From: Novacetimonas pomaceti
GTDB taxonomy: Bacteria; Pseudomonadota; Alphaproteobacteria; Acetobacterales; Acetobacteraceae
Assembly: GCF_003207955.1 (NCBI RefSeq)
Contig: NZ_NOXG01000020.1
Coordinates: 1-38,056, forward strand
Reading direction: 5' to 3'
Length of the DNA stretch: 38,056 bases
The position numbers were made by a program, and so were the translations under genes. The notes under the pieces were generated by a model. That model was not told the DNA's origin. It worked only from the letters and a program-made list of their open reading frames with translations, and did no database searches. Below are positions 6,819 to 14,954 of this stretch, piece by piece. The stretch's first letter is position 1, and each line of letters opens with the position of its first letter.

Positions 6819-8510
6819 CTATACTGAAAATGTCAGTAATTGTCGGTATCGGCGCTTGCGTGCCCCCGCAACCATCTGAACTTGCGATGCGAACGCATCA
6901 CGAACCCCAGCCCCGAAACGGGCTGGGGTTTTCGTTTGTCCGCCCGATGCCACCGTCAGGACACCGGCGAGATCGCCCCGGACATCGATCTGTAGTCCCT
7001 TGTCGGATGGCGTGAGGATGATGGCCTCGATCAGAGAGCGGATCACCTCGGCCGCCTCCTGGCGCTTCTCGTCCAGCTCGGAATGCAGCATGTCGTGCAG
7101 CCGCGCGAGCTGCCGGTGGTAGAACTCCGCCATCTGGGGATGAAGCAGGGGTGGGGGCGCTTCGGCAGTTGCAAGGAACTCCTTGAGTTCCGCCTTGCGG
7201 GCTTCGAGCTTGGATCCGCGCTCCTTGACCGTCTCGATCGAAATCGCTTCCGAGAGGTAGAGATCCATCAACCGCTGGATGTCGCGTTCAACCCGCTTCA
7301 GTTCTGCCTCTGACGCGCCGATGTCGGCCGACGCCTCCATGCGCAGCCGGTTCATCTCGGTGGTGAACGCTGTGCAGAATTCGGCGAACAGGTCCGGGTC
7401 CATGAGGTGATGACGCAGGGCGTCGAGAACGCGCCGTTCCAGTTCCTCGCGGCGCATATTGGTCCGGTTGTCGCAGGTGCCCTTGTTGCGTGCCGTCGAG
7501 CAGCCGAGCAGCACGCCGGAGATCATGGAGTAGCCGCCACCACAGCAGCCGCATTTGCTGAGGCCCGAGAACAGGTAACGGGGGCGGCGTTTCTCGCGGA
7601 AGTGGTCGGGCGATGACGTGTCGCGTGTGTCCCGGCTGGCGCTGACGCTGGCCTGCCGTGCCTTGACCGCGTCCCACAGTTCCTGATCGACGATCCGCAG
7701 CTCCGGCACCTCCTGGATTACCCATTCGGATTCCGGATTGGGTCGGGCCTGTCGCTTGCCGGTATCGGGATCCTTGATGAAGCGTTGCCGGTTCCACACC
7801 AGCCTGCCCACGTACATCTCGTTGTTGAGGATACCGGTGCCGCGTAGCCGGTTGCCGTTGATGGTCGAGAAACCCCAGGCACCGCTACCCGGTGCGGAGA
7901 TGCCTTCGTCGTTGAGACGGAAGGCGATGGCGCGTGGTCCCAGCCCGGCCGCGAAATCGCGGAAGATGCGACGGACCACGTCGGCTTCCATTGGATTGAT
8001 AGTCCGGTCGCCCCGGATCGGCTCACCATTGGCATCGAGCCTGCGTACGACATCATAGCCGTAGGCATTGCCGCCGCCGGACTTGCCCTGTTCGACCCGG
8101 CCTCGCAGGCCGCGATGGGTCTTCTCAGCCAGGTCTTTCAGGAACAGGGCGTTCATCGTGCCCTTCAGGCCGACATGGAGATGCGAGACTTCGCCCTCGG
8201 AGAGAGTGACGATCCGCACACCGGCGTAGTTCATGCGCTTGAAGACGCCGGCGATGTCCTCCTGGTCGCGGGAGAGGCGGTCCATGGCTTCGGCCAGCAC
8301 GATCTGAAACCGTCCGCGCTGTGCATCGGCGATCAGCGCCTGAATGCCGGGCCGCATCAGGGACGCGCCCGAGATCGCGTGATCGGTATACTCCTCGACG
8401 ATGCTCCAGCCCTGTTTCTCCGCGTGGGTGCGGCAGACCCGGAGTTGGTCGGCGATCGAGGCGTCGCGCTGGTTATCTGAGGAGTAGCGGGCGTAGAACG
8501 CGACCTTCAT
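6819..8510 (-). CDS. Large serine recombinase (site-specific integrase)
   Basis: 563 residues when started at the ATG at 8510 (MKVAFYARYSSDNQ). An upstream in-frame extension exists but lacks homology. The N-terminal resolvase domain carries the catalytic serine in YARYSSD (Ser10) and DRLSRDQEDIAG. A recombinase domain follows (NAYGYDVVR, ADVVRRIFRDFAAG, ARGPRAIA-like helix). Then come a zinc beta-ribbon (CGCCGGG, CSTARNKGTCDN) and a coiled-coil region. Such enzymes integrate and excise islands at att sites without high-energy cofactors. The 3' end contains a strong hairpin serving the opposite strand and a stretch that looks like a tRNA 3' end, so the C-terminal ~40 residues may derive from the integration site. 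Confidence 0.88.
   Translation of the reverse strand: MKVAFYARYSSDNQRDASIADQLRVCRTHAEKQGWSIVEEYTDHAISGASLMRPGIQALIADAQRGRFQIVLAEAMDRLSRDQEDIAGVFKRMNYAGVRIVTLSEGEVSHLHVGLKGTMNALFLKDLAEKTHRGLRGRVEQGKSGGGNAYGYDVVRRLDANGEPIRGDRTINPMEADVVRRIFRDFAAGLGPRAIAFRLNDEGISAPGSGAWGFSTINGNRLRGTGILNNEMYVGRLVWNRQRFIKDPDTGKRQARPNPESEWVIQEVPELRIVDQELWDAVKARQASVSASRDTRDTSSPDHFREKRRPRYLFSGLSKCGCCGGGYSMISGVLLGCSTARNKGTCDNRTNMRREELERRVLDALRHHLMDPDLFAEFCTAFTTEMNRLRMEASADIGASEAELKRVERDIQRLMDLYLSEAISIETVKERGSKLEARKAELKEFLATAEAPPPLLHPQMAEFYHRQLARLHDMLHSELDEKRQEAAEVIRSLIEAIILTPSDKGLQIDVRGDLAGVLTVASGGQTKTPARFGAGVRDAFASQVQMVAGARKRRYRQLLTFSV
6861..6874 (+). other. tRNA 3'-end-like sequence, candidate attachment-site remnant
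   Basis: The 14 bases TGCCCCCGCAACCA match the 3' acceptor strand plus CCA of tRNAs such as initiator tRNA-Met. The rest of a tRNA (T-arm, anticodon arm) is absent. The segment lies at the end of the serine recombinase gene, where the protein reads MVAGAR. Integrases that end against a tRNA-derived att site often show this. The match is short and could be chance. Confidence 0.35.
6903..6935 (+). terminator. Strong rho-independent terminator for the peptide operon
   Basis: The arms AACCCCAGCCC (6903-6913) and GGGCTGGGGTT (6920-6930) form a perfect 11-bp GC-rich stem with a six-base loop, followed by TTTTCGTTT on the plus strand. It lies about 190 bp after the last peptide-operon gene and overlaps the 3' coding end of the convergent serine recombinase. 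It would stop rightward transcription before it runs antisense into the recombinase. Confidence 0.75.
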
Positions 8511-8523
8511 GACGGGGTATCCC

Positions 8524-8712
8524 TTACGGTCCGGAGCGGCGGCGCTGCTCCTTTTGCTGCGACCGGAACCAGTCCCGTGCCGCACGACGGGCCATGAGGC
8601 GGACAAGCGCCACAAGGCGCGGGTCGGGGGCATTGGGGCGCAGGATGAGCCGCAACTCGGGCTCTGGCGGCCGATATGCCGGGGCAATGGACTGGCTGGG
8701 TCTGTCCGTCAT
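8524..8712 (-). CDS. Small hypothetical protein upstream of the serine recombinase
   Basis: 62 residues from the ATG at 8712 (MTDRPSQSIAPAYRPPEP). It is proline-rich at the start, then a helix VALVRLMARRAARDWF and a very basic end. I recognise no domain. It ends 13 bp before the recombinase start on the same strand, so the two form one transcript. A GGAAGAGAG stretch before the ATG could act as a ribosome site. A role as a DNA-binding helper or directionality factor for the recombinase is possible, but this is only inference from position and charge. Confidence 0.55.
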   Translation of the reverse strand: MTDRPSQSIAPAYRPPEPELRLILRPNAPDPRLVALVRLMARRAARDWFRSQQKEQRRRSGP

Positions 8713-8915
8713 CGTCGCTCTCTTCCGACCGTAAGGCAAGGAAAACAGACACACGATCCGGGCAGATGACTGTTATTTCAATGGAAAACGGTAATACGAG
8801 AAGGCGTGCATGCACATGCTCCAGAGTGCGGAATCGTAGTTATGGGTAGTCCCGGATAGCGGCGCGTCGTACAAATATTGGCTTACGGCGGCATCACGGA
8901 AGGGGAGGGCGAGTC

Positions 8916-8957
8916 ATGAACGATACGGGAGTGCCGTTCTTCCGGCAGGTCGGATGA
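8916..8957 (+). CDS. 13-residue leader ORF coupled to recD2
   Basis: ATG at 8916 follows a very strong ribosome site (GGGGAGGG at 8902-8909) and encodes MNDTGVPFFRQVG. Its stop TGA overlaps the ATG of the helicase gene (ATGA at 8954-8957). The helicase itself has no comparable ribosome site. The ORF therefore probably serves to load ribosomes onto the helicase gene. Alternatively it is the true start region of a slightly different frame. The peptide itself has no recognisable function. Confidence 0.45.
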   Translation: MNDTGVPFFRQVG

Positions 8958-11140
8958 GCGGGCGCGCCATCGACTCTTCGCCCACGGAAGCGCTGGCTGG
9001 CCTCGTGGAGCGGGTGACGTTCCACAACGCCGAGAACGGCTTCTGCGTCCTGCGGGTGAAGGTGCGGGGGCAGCGCGATCTGGTCACCGTTGTCGGCCAT
9101 GCCGCAATGATCTCGGCAGGCGAGTTCGTGCAGATGTCGGGGCGCTGGTTCAACGACCACACCCACGGGTTGCAGTTCAAGGCGGAGTTTCTCAAAGCCA
9201 GTCCGCCGACCACGGTTGAGGGGATCGAGCGCTATCTTGGCTCCGGCATGATCCGGGGCATCGGTCCGGTCTACGCGAAGAAGCTGGTGAAAGCGTTCGG
9301 CGAGGCGGTGTTCGACCTGATCGAGCAGGAACCTGGACGCCTGCGGGAGGTGACGGGCATCGGCCCCAAGCGTGCCGAACGGATCGTCGCCGGTTGGGCG
9401 GACCAGAAGGTGATCCGCGAGATCATGCTGTTTCTGCACAGCAACGGCGTCGGCACCTCGCGGGCGGTGCGTATCTTCAAGACCTACGGGCAGGACGCGG
9501 TCAAACTGATCAGCGAGAACCCCTACCGGCTCGCGAAGGACATCCGGGGGATCGGATTCAAGACCGCTGACCAGATTGCCCGGAAGATGGGGATCGCACC
9601 CGACGCAATGATCCGCGTGCGGGCAGGGATCTCCTATGCGCTTGGCGAGGCCATGGATGAAGGGCATTGCGGTCTGCCTGTGGGAGAGTTGCTGACCAGT
9701 ACCGCCGAACTGCTGGAGGTCGCCACTCCTCTGATCGAGATGGCCCTCGCGCTGGAACTGGAAGCGGGCGACGTGGTGGCCGACAGCGTGGGCGATACGG
9801 GCTGTATCTTCCTGGCTGGTCTCTATCGTGCCGAGCAGAGCATCGCCGAGCGGTTGCGCGCCTGTGCCATTGGCCGTCCACTCTGGCCTGACATCGACGC
9901 TGAAAAGGCCATGACCTGGGTGGAAGGCAAGACCGGGCTGGCTCTGGCCCCCAGCCAGCAGGAAGCAGTGCGTCTTGCCCTGCACAGCAAGGTGCTGGTG
10001 ATTACCGGCGGTCCTGGCGTCGGCAAGACCACGCTGGTCAATGCCATTCTCAAGATCGTGACGGCCAAGGGCACGGATGTGCAGCTTTGCGCCCCGACCG
10101 GAAGGGCGGCGAAGCGTCTGTCGGAAAGCACCGGGCTGGAAGGCAAGACGATCCATCGCCTGTTGGAGACAGACCCGGCCACGGGGAGCTTCAAGCGGGA
10201 CGATACCAACCCGCTGACCTGCGATCTTCTGGTCGTGGATGAGGCCAGCATGGTCGATGTGCTTCTGATGCGCTCCCTGCTACGCGCATTGCCTGACAAC
10301 GCCGCGGTGCTGATCGTCGGCGATGTGGACCAGTTGCCTTCTGTTGGACCGGGACAGGTGCTGGCCGACATCATCGGCTCCGGCGCTGTCCCTGTGGTGC
10401 GGCTGACCGAGGTGTTCCGTCAGGCGGCACAGAGCCGCATCATCACCAATGCGCATCGGATCAACGAGGGCAGGATGCCCGAACTGAGCGCGGAAAAGGG
10501 ATCGGATTTCTACTTCGTGGAGGCGGCCGAGCTCGAGGTCGGGCTGCGCAAGTTGCTGGCCGTAGTGAGGGATCGCATCCCGGCGCGGTTCGGGCTGGAC
10601 CCTGTTCGCGACGTGCAGGTGCTTTGCCCGATGAACCGGGGTGGCCTTGGGGCGCGGTCGCTGAATATCGAATTGCAGCAGGCGCTGAACCCGCCGGACG
10701 AGGTGAAGGTCGAGCGGTTCGGCTGGACCTATGGTCCGGGCGACAAGGTGATGCAGATCGCCAACGATTATGACCGGGATGTCTTCAATGGAGACCTCGG
10801 CGTTATCGGCAGGATCGATGTGGAAGAGGGCGAACTGACGGTCTCATTCGATGGTCGGGATGTCGTTTATGGCTTCGGCGAGTTGGACGAACTGGTGCTG
10901 GCCTACGCCACCACCATCCACAAGAGCCAGGGATCGGAATACCCGGCGGTGGTGATCCCGCTGGTGACCCAGCACTACGCCATGCTGGCGCGGAACCTGC
11001 TCTATACCGGCGTGACACGGGGAAGGAAGCTCGTCGTATTGGTGGGGCAGAAGAAGGCGCTTGCCATCGCTGTGCGCAACCAGGGCGGGCGGCGGCGGTG
11101 GTCGAAGCTCAGGGAATGGCTTGCGGGTAGTTTTGCATGA
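8954..11140 (+). CDS. recD2: RecD2-type ATP-dependent DNA helicase (SF1B)
   Basis: 728 residues. The N-terminal OB-like region and helix-hairpin-helix repeats (GMIRGIGPVYAKKL, VTGIGPKRAERI, DIRGIGFKTADQIA) are those of RecD2, the RecB/RecC-independent RecD. The helicase core has Walker A GGPGVGKTT (352-360), Walker B LLVVDEASMVD, GDVDQLPSVGPG, and the C-terminal YATTIHKSQGSEY and LLYTGVTRGRKLVVLVG. It unwinds DNA 5'-3'. Length is normal for the family. It is transcribed away from the serine recombinase, probably from a divergent promoter at 8713-8915. It may be part of the same island as the recombinase. A chromosomal-type repair role is the default; a defence role is not shown. Confidence 0.92.
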   Translation: MSGRAIDSSPTEALAGLVERVTFHNAENGFCVLRVKVRGQRDLVTVVGHAAMISAGEFVQMSGRWFNDHTHGLQFKAEFLKASPPTTVEGIERYLGSGMIRGIGPVYAKKLVKAFGEAVFDLIEQEPGRLREVTGIGPKRAERIVAGWADQKVIREIMLFLHSNGVGTSRAVRIFKTYGQDAVKLISENPYRLAKDIRGIGFKTADQIARKMGIAPDAMIRVRAGISYALGEAMDEGHCGLPVGELLTSTAELLEVATPLIEMALALELEAGDVVADSVGDTGCIFLAGLYRAEQSIAERLRACAIGRPLWPDIDAEKAMTWVEGKTGLALAPSQQEAVRLALHSKVLVITGGPGVGKTTLVNAILKIVTAKGTDVQLCAPTGRAAKRLSESTGLEGKTIHRLLETDPATGSFKRDDTNPLTCDLLVVDEASMVDVLLMRSLLRALPDNAAVLIVGDVDQLPSVGPGQVLADIIGSGAVPVVRLTEVFRQAAQSRIITNAHRINEGRMPELSAEKGSDFYFVEAAELEVGLRKLLAVVRDRIPARFGLDPVRDVQVLCPMNRGGLGARSLNIELQQALNPPDEVKVERFGWTYGPGDKVMQIANDYDRDVFNGDLGVIGRIDVEEGELTVSFDGRDVVYGFGELDELVLAYATTIHKSQGSEYPAVVIPLVTQHYAMLARNLLYTGVTRGRKLVVLVGQKKALAIAVRNQGGRRRWSKLREWLAGSFA

Positions 11141-11527
11141 CGGAGCGATGCCTCCATGTCGGCTTCTGCCTTCATGTCGGACACACATACGGTTAGGAGA
11201 GTTTCCCAAAAGCTGACCTGAATCACACAACGCTCTTCTGGTAACTATGGATAGTTGACTTACGTGCGCATTCAACCGGTTGAGGTTCGAAACTCATCAG
11301 TCAATCCACGTCGGAACCAGCTGAGAACTATGTCTACGCCATAGCCCTCTAAAGCCCGCTTTGGCGGACGATCTGCTCCGTGAGTTCAAGAGTATCAAGG
11401 GGGCGGCGTTAGTACCTCGGAGAATATTCTCCGAAATTGCCATGAATAAAAATGTGGAATATCTTAGCTTGAGAGCTAAGGAAAGAATTTGCGATGCACC
11501 TGACTATGTTGATGATGGCGAGTTTGC
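11141..11527. promoter_or_regulatory. Spacer between recD2 and SIR2-HerA with two short inverted repeats
   Basis: No gene is convincing in these 387 bp. Before the SIR2 gene there is a perfect 16-bp palindrome (11418-11433). There is also a 7-bp stem with a 4-base loop: CTTAGCT at 11463-11469 and AGCTAAG at 11474-11480. An open frame from 11361 runs through this stretch and out of frame into the SIR2 gene. Its first ~60 residues look only weakly protein-like, so I leave it uncalled. The region probably contains the promoter and operator of the defence operon. Confidence 0.45.
11418..11433. promoter_or_regulatory. Perfect 16-bp palindrome upstream of SIR2-HerA, possible operator
   Basis: CGGAGAATATTCTCCG reads the same on both strands, the form expected of a dimeric repressor site. 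It lies about 95 bp before the SIR2 start. No regulator gene is adjacent, so any regulator would act from elsewhere. Chance occurrence of a 16-bp perfect palindrome in 387 bp is low but not negligible. Confidence 0.4.
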
Positions 11528-12931
11528 GTGCTCATGGTCCCTATGTCAGATAACGTTCCGAATCCTCCTGTATCGCCTCCGGTTCCGCCTGCATCTTCTG
11601 CATCGCACCAAGTTCCGCCGCCGCCTCCTCCTCTGCCGCCACCTCCTCCACCACGAACATTTCGATTTATCCGGTCGTTCGATGTGCCAATGCCTCCCCT
11701 GATTTGGGGTAAGGACGAGGAGCAGGTTCGCAAGGCTGTCGGAGAAGCGCTGAACGCCCGTAACGTAGCGTTCTTACTCGGTGCCGGCTGCTCGTCGATG
11801 CGGGTAAAAGGCAAGGAATGCGGCATTCCGACCATGGCTCCGTTGGCCAAGACTTTTTGTGCGCACCCAACAATCGAATTTGATGAAAACTTAGATCTGG
11901 TTGAACCACCGAAGTGGGCGCTCGTTGCAGATGACGTTGAGTTCCTCGGCAGGTTGGGGGCAAAACTCAAAGGGACAGAATACGAGAAAAACCTTGAGCG
12001 GCTCATGGAGCTCCTGCACAGCCTTCGTTTCGTCTTTGCACGGAGCGACATCGCCGAGCATGTCGAGCGAAAGGCCAAAATCGAGGGCCTGATCGCCAAA
12101 GTGCAGAATTTTTTGTGGGAGCACCGCACCGATGGCGCATTCGCCCACGGCGATGGTTCGGTCCTCGCGCTCTACGAGTCATTTTATCGCAAGCTGGTGA
12201 TGCGCGATCGCTCGCTTCCTAGGCCCTGGGTGTTCACGACCAATTACGATCTTTTCAACGAGCGGGCGATGGACCGGCTCGGTGTGCCCTATGCCAATGG
12301 CTTTTCCGGAGTTGTAGAGCGTCGCTTCAATCCGGCGACCTTTCGATATGCCCTTGCTGAACAGCTTGACCTGTCCAACAGGAAGTGGACTGCTGTCGAT
12401 AGCTTTATCTATCTCTGCAAGCTCCATGGATCGATCAGCTGGACGGAGGATGACCATGGTCTGTTCCCCATCAGGGAGACTGTACCACAGGACGTCCCCG
12501 GCAAGGTCATGATCTACCCGACCCCGGCGAAGCAGAATTCGAGCCTGGGGTCGCCATACGCCGATCTCTTCAGGGAATTCCAATCACGAATCGTCCGCGA
12601 GCAGAGCGTGTTGATCACAGCTGGGTTCGCGTTTGGCGACGAGCACCTCAACAACATCATCTACCAGGCGCTTACCATTCCTACCTTCAGGTTGATCGTC
12701 TTCGCAGACCCGGATTCAACGGGAGAGATAGCCAAGCTCATTGCCCTGAAAGATCCCCGCATCTGGATCATCGGGGGGGATGGACCGGTCGAAGGTTCAC
12801 GAGCTCACTATTTCGATACCATCGTCGAGCATTTCCTGCCTCAAAGACCCCCAGAGCGGATCGATGATGCGGTGAGGCTCGTGCTGGAGACCTTCGGCCG
12901 TAAGTCTGGCGAGGTTGAAAATGGGATCTGA
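11528..12931 (+). CDS. SIR2-family NADase of a SIR2-HerA (Nezha-type) defence system
   Basis: 467 residues from GTG 11528; ATG at 11534 or 11543 would also fit. The SIR2 motifs are complete: FLLGAGCSS (82-90), VFTTNYD with Asn239, KLHGS with the catalytic His300, and the tail GFAFGDEHLNNIIY. In SIR2-HerA systems this subunit hydrolyses NAD+ on infection and forms a complex with the HerA ATPase. The first ~45 residues are an unusual proline-rich tract with runs of six prolines or more. Such a tail is not part of the SIR2 fold and may be disordered or bind a partner. The stop overlaps the HerA start by 11 bases. Confidence 0.85.
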   Translation: MLMVPMSDNVPNPPVSPPVPPASSASHQVPPPPPPLPPPPPPRTFRFIRSFDVPMPPLIWGKDEEQVRKAVGEALNARNVAFLLGAGCSSMRVKGKECGIPTMAPLAKTFCAHPTIEFDENLDLVEPPKWALVADDVEFLGRLGAKLKGTEYEKNLERLMELLHSLRFVFARSDIAEHVERKAKIEGLIAKVQNFLWEHRTDGAFAHGDGSVLALYESFYRKLVMRDRSLPRPWVFTTNYDLFNERAMDRLGVPYANGFSGVVERRFNPATFRYALAEQLDLSNRKWTAVDSFIYLCKLHGSISWTEDDHGLFPIRETVPQDVPGKVMIYPTPAKQNSSLGSPYADLFREFQSRIVREQSVLITAGFAFGDEHLNNIIYQALTIPTFRLIVFADPDSTGEIAKLIALKDPRIWIIGGDGPVEGSRAHYFDTIVEHFLPQRPPERIDDAVRLVLETFGRKSGEVENGI

Positions 12932-14954
12932 TGACCGCCGGAGGGCGATTGGCAAAGTCACCTCGGTTTCAGCAGACCGGTTCGTTATCGAGATGCTGGG
13001 CGGAACCGACAACTTCACGGTGGTCGGCTTTGACGACGTACACTATGTCGCCCGCCTTGGCTCATTCTTGATGATACCGGCGCAGTCGGAATACGTCGTG
13101 GCCGAGGTTGTCGGCTTGCGTGAGAAGGATATGGCCAGCGACGGGACTGGACAGTTCGACAAGGCAAACTCGGCGAAATACCTCGACGTTGTCCCAGTCG
13201 GGATGTTGCCTGCTACTGGAGAAGGCAAGTTCAGATTCGGCGTGTCCATCTTCCCGTCGCTTTATTCCGACGCACTCTATGCGCTCGACGGAGAGTTGGA
13301 TCGCATCTTTGACACAGAGACCGTCGCTATTGCTTCGATCGGCTTTGAAGGGGCGGACTGCGTGCCCAACGATGCGACGCGCTTCCGTAATCTCGGCATA
13401 GGCCAATCGGTGGTGTTCGAGGATTATAAGGTCAAGGTCAGGATTGACGACTTTTTCGGCGGGCATGTCGCGGTATTGGGCAACACGGGTAGCGGAAAAT
13501 CCTGCACTGTGGCTTCTGTCCTTCAGGCGCTGTTTGAGAAGCCTGACGAGCACCATGCCCGCGGCGCCACCTTCGTGGTATTCGATGTCAATGGTGAGTA
13601 TCATCAAGCGTTCGGGGAGATTCCAAATAAAACGGATATCGGTGTGAACCGACTCATCCTTGATGGAACTGCGGAGGTAGGGCGCTTCCGCCTTCCCCAC
13701 TGGTATCTCGACCTCTCCGAATGGGAACTACTGCTGCAGGCGAGCGAGAGGACGCAGGCGCCAATCCTACGCATGGCGCTGGGGCTGGCAACATTGTTCG
13801 GCACTGCCAACTCGGCACAGCTCAATAATATTCGCAATCATATCTTGGCGACCTGCATCACCCTTATTTTGGGAGACGAAACCTCGCCAGGAGCAAAAAG
13901 GACTCGCATTTGCGGTATTTTGCAGCGGTTCCAGACCGCAGAGATTACTCCGCACACGCTACTCCCGATGATAACCGTCAATTACGGCGACATGAAGGGA
14001 TTGGACGCGGCATATCAATTCTTGGCTGGAGGCGGCAGAAATCCGGGCTTTATCATTCCAGAACTCAATCTGCCGGATTATGATGGTACCCCATTCGATT
14101 TCGCTGTTCTAGGTGACGCCATCGACTTGGCGCTGCTCTACGAGGAGGCCCACGGCAACCGACAGATCCGTGACTACTGCTCACAGATGGTCACGCGCTT
14201 CAAGGCGTTGCAAGATCGCGCCGACTACCAGTTCCTAAGGCATGAGGCTGCCGCAGCCTGCGACCGTGAGAGCTTCCTCGCGAAGTTGCTTGGTCTTTCG
14301 CCGTTGGCTGGCGGCAGACTGACGAAGTCGGCCCAGATCGTTATCATCGACATGAACACCGTCGAGGACGAGGTCGTCGAACTGGTTAGCGCCGTCATCG
14401 CCCGCATGGTGCTTCGCCTCTTGCGTCAGGCTGAACCGCGCAACCGCTTCCCAGTCCATCTCCTTCTCGAAGAGGCGCACCGTTACGTCGCCTCGACGCC
14501 CTCAAAACACGCGGTCGACGCCAGTCGGATTTTCGAGCGCATCTCGAAGGAAGGCCGGAAATACGGTCTCTTCCTGCTCGTGGCTTCGCAGAGGCCGAGC
14601 GAACTGTCGAAAACCGTTCTGTCTCAATGTTCTAATTTCGTCGTCCACCGGATCCAGAATCCTGACGATCTTTCCCAAATCAGGCAGATGACGCCCTTCA
14701 TCTCGGACAGCGTCCTTCGACGGCTGCCCTCGTTGCCCAAGCAGCACGCGCTGGTATTCGGAAATTCGGTCAATCTGCCGACGACCTTCAAGGTTCGCCG
14801 TGCCGACCCGCTGCCCGCCAGCGATGATGCCAAGATCGTTGACTTGTGGTTCCACGAAGCGGGGCGCCCCACCTCGCTTTGTCTGTCTCTGCCCCCGTCG
14901 CCTCCAGCCCCGCTTCCACCTTCTCCCGCCAATCCGGTGAATAACGATGGATAG
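12921..14954 (+). CDS. herA: HerA-like ATPase/translocase of the SIR2-HerA system
   Basis: 677 residues. I chose ATG 12921 because GAGG stands six bases before it; a TTG two codons earlier is also open. An N-terminal HAS-barrel region precedes Walker A GNTGSGKSC (187-195). The DUF87 core continues with TFVVFDVNGEYH, then the Walker B acid pair in LLLEEAHRY (Glu517-Glu518), an arginine-finger-like ISKEGRKYG, and LVASQRPSEL. HerA proteins are hexameric DNA translocases. Paired with SIR2 they make an abortive anti-phage complex. A proline-rich C-terminus (SLPPSPPAPLPPSPAN) mirrors the proline-rich start of its partner. It overlaps the exonuclease gene by eight bases. Confidence 0.9.
   Translation: MGSDDRRRAIGKVTSVSADRFVIEMLGGTDNFTVVGFDDVHYVARLGSFLMIPAQSEYVVAEVVGLREKDMASDGTGQFDKANSAKYLDVVPVGMLPATGEGKFRFGVSIFPSLYSDALYALDGELDRIFDTETVAIASIGFEGADCVPNDATRFRNLGIGQSVVFEDYKVKVRIDDFFGGHVAVLGNTGSGKSCTVASVLQALFEKPDEHHARGATFVVFDVNGEYHQAFGEIPNKTDIGVNRLILDGTAEVGRFRLPHWYLDLSEWELLLQASERTQAPILRMALGLATLFGTANSAQLNNIRNHILATCITLILGDETSPGAKRTRICGILQRFQTAEITPHTLLPMITVNYGDMKGLDAAYQFLAGGGRNPGFIIPELNLPDYDGTPFDFAVLGDAIDLALLYEEAHGNRQIRDYCSQMVTRFKALQDRADYQFLRHEAAAACDRESFLAKLLGLSPLAGGRLTKSAQIVIIDMNTVEDEVVELVSAVIARMVLRLLRQAEPRNRFPVHLLLEEAHRYVASTPSKHAVDASRIFERISKEGRKYGLFLLVASQRPSELSKTVLSQCSNFVVHRIQNPDDLSQIRQMTPFISDSVLRRLPSLPKQHALVFGNSVNLPTTFKVRRADPLPASDDAKIVDLWFHEAGRPTSLCLSLPPSPPAPLPPSPANPVNNDG

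Noticed and set aside
8894..10156. 420-codon minus-strand open frame inside recD2
   Set aside because: It is an antisense shadow of a GC-rich gene, with no recognisable domain and His/Arg/Pro-rich composition typical of such shadows.
11361..11702. Small gene before SIR2
   Set aside because: The first part looks weakly protein-like, but the frame runs out of phase through the SIR2 start and has no family match that I recognise.
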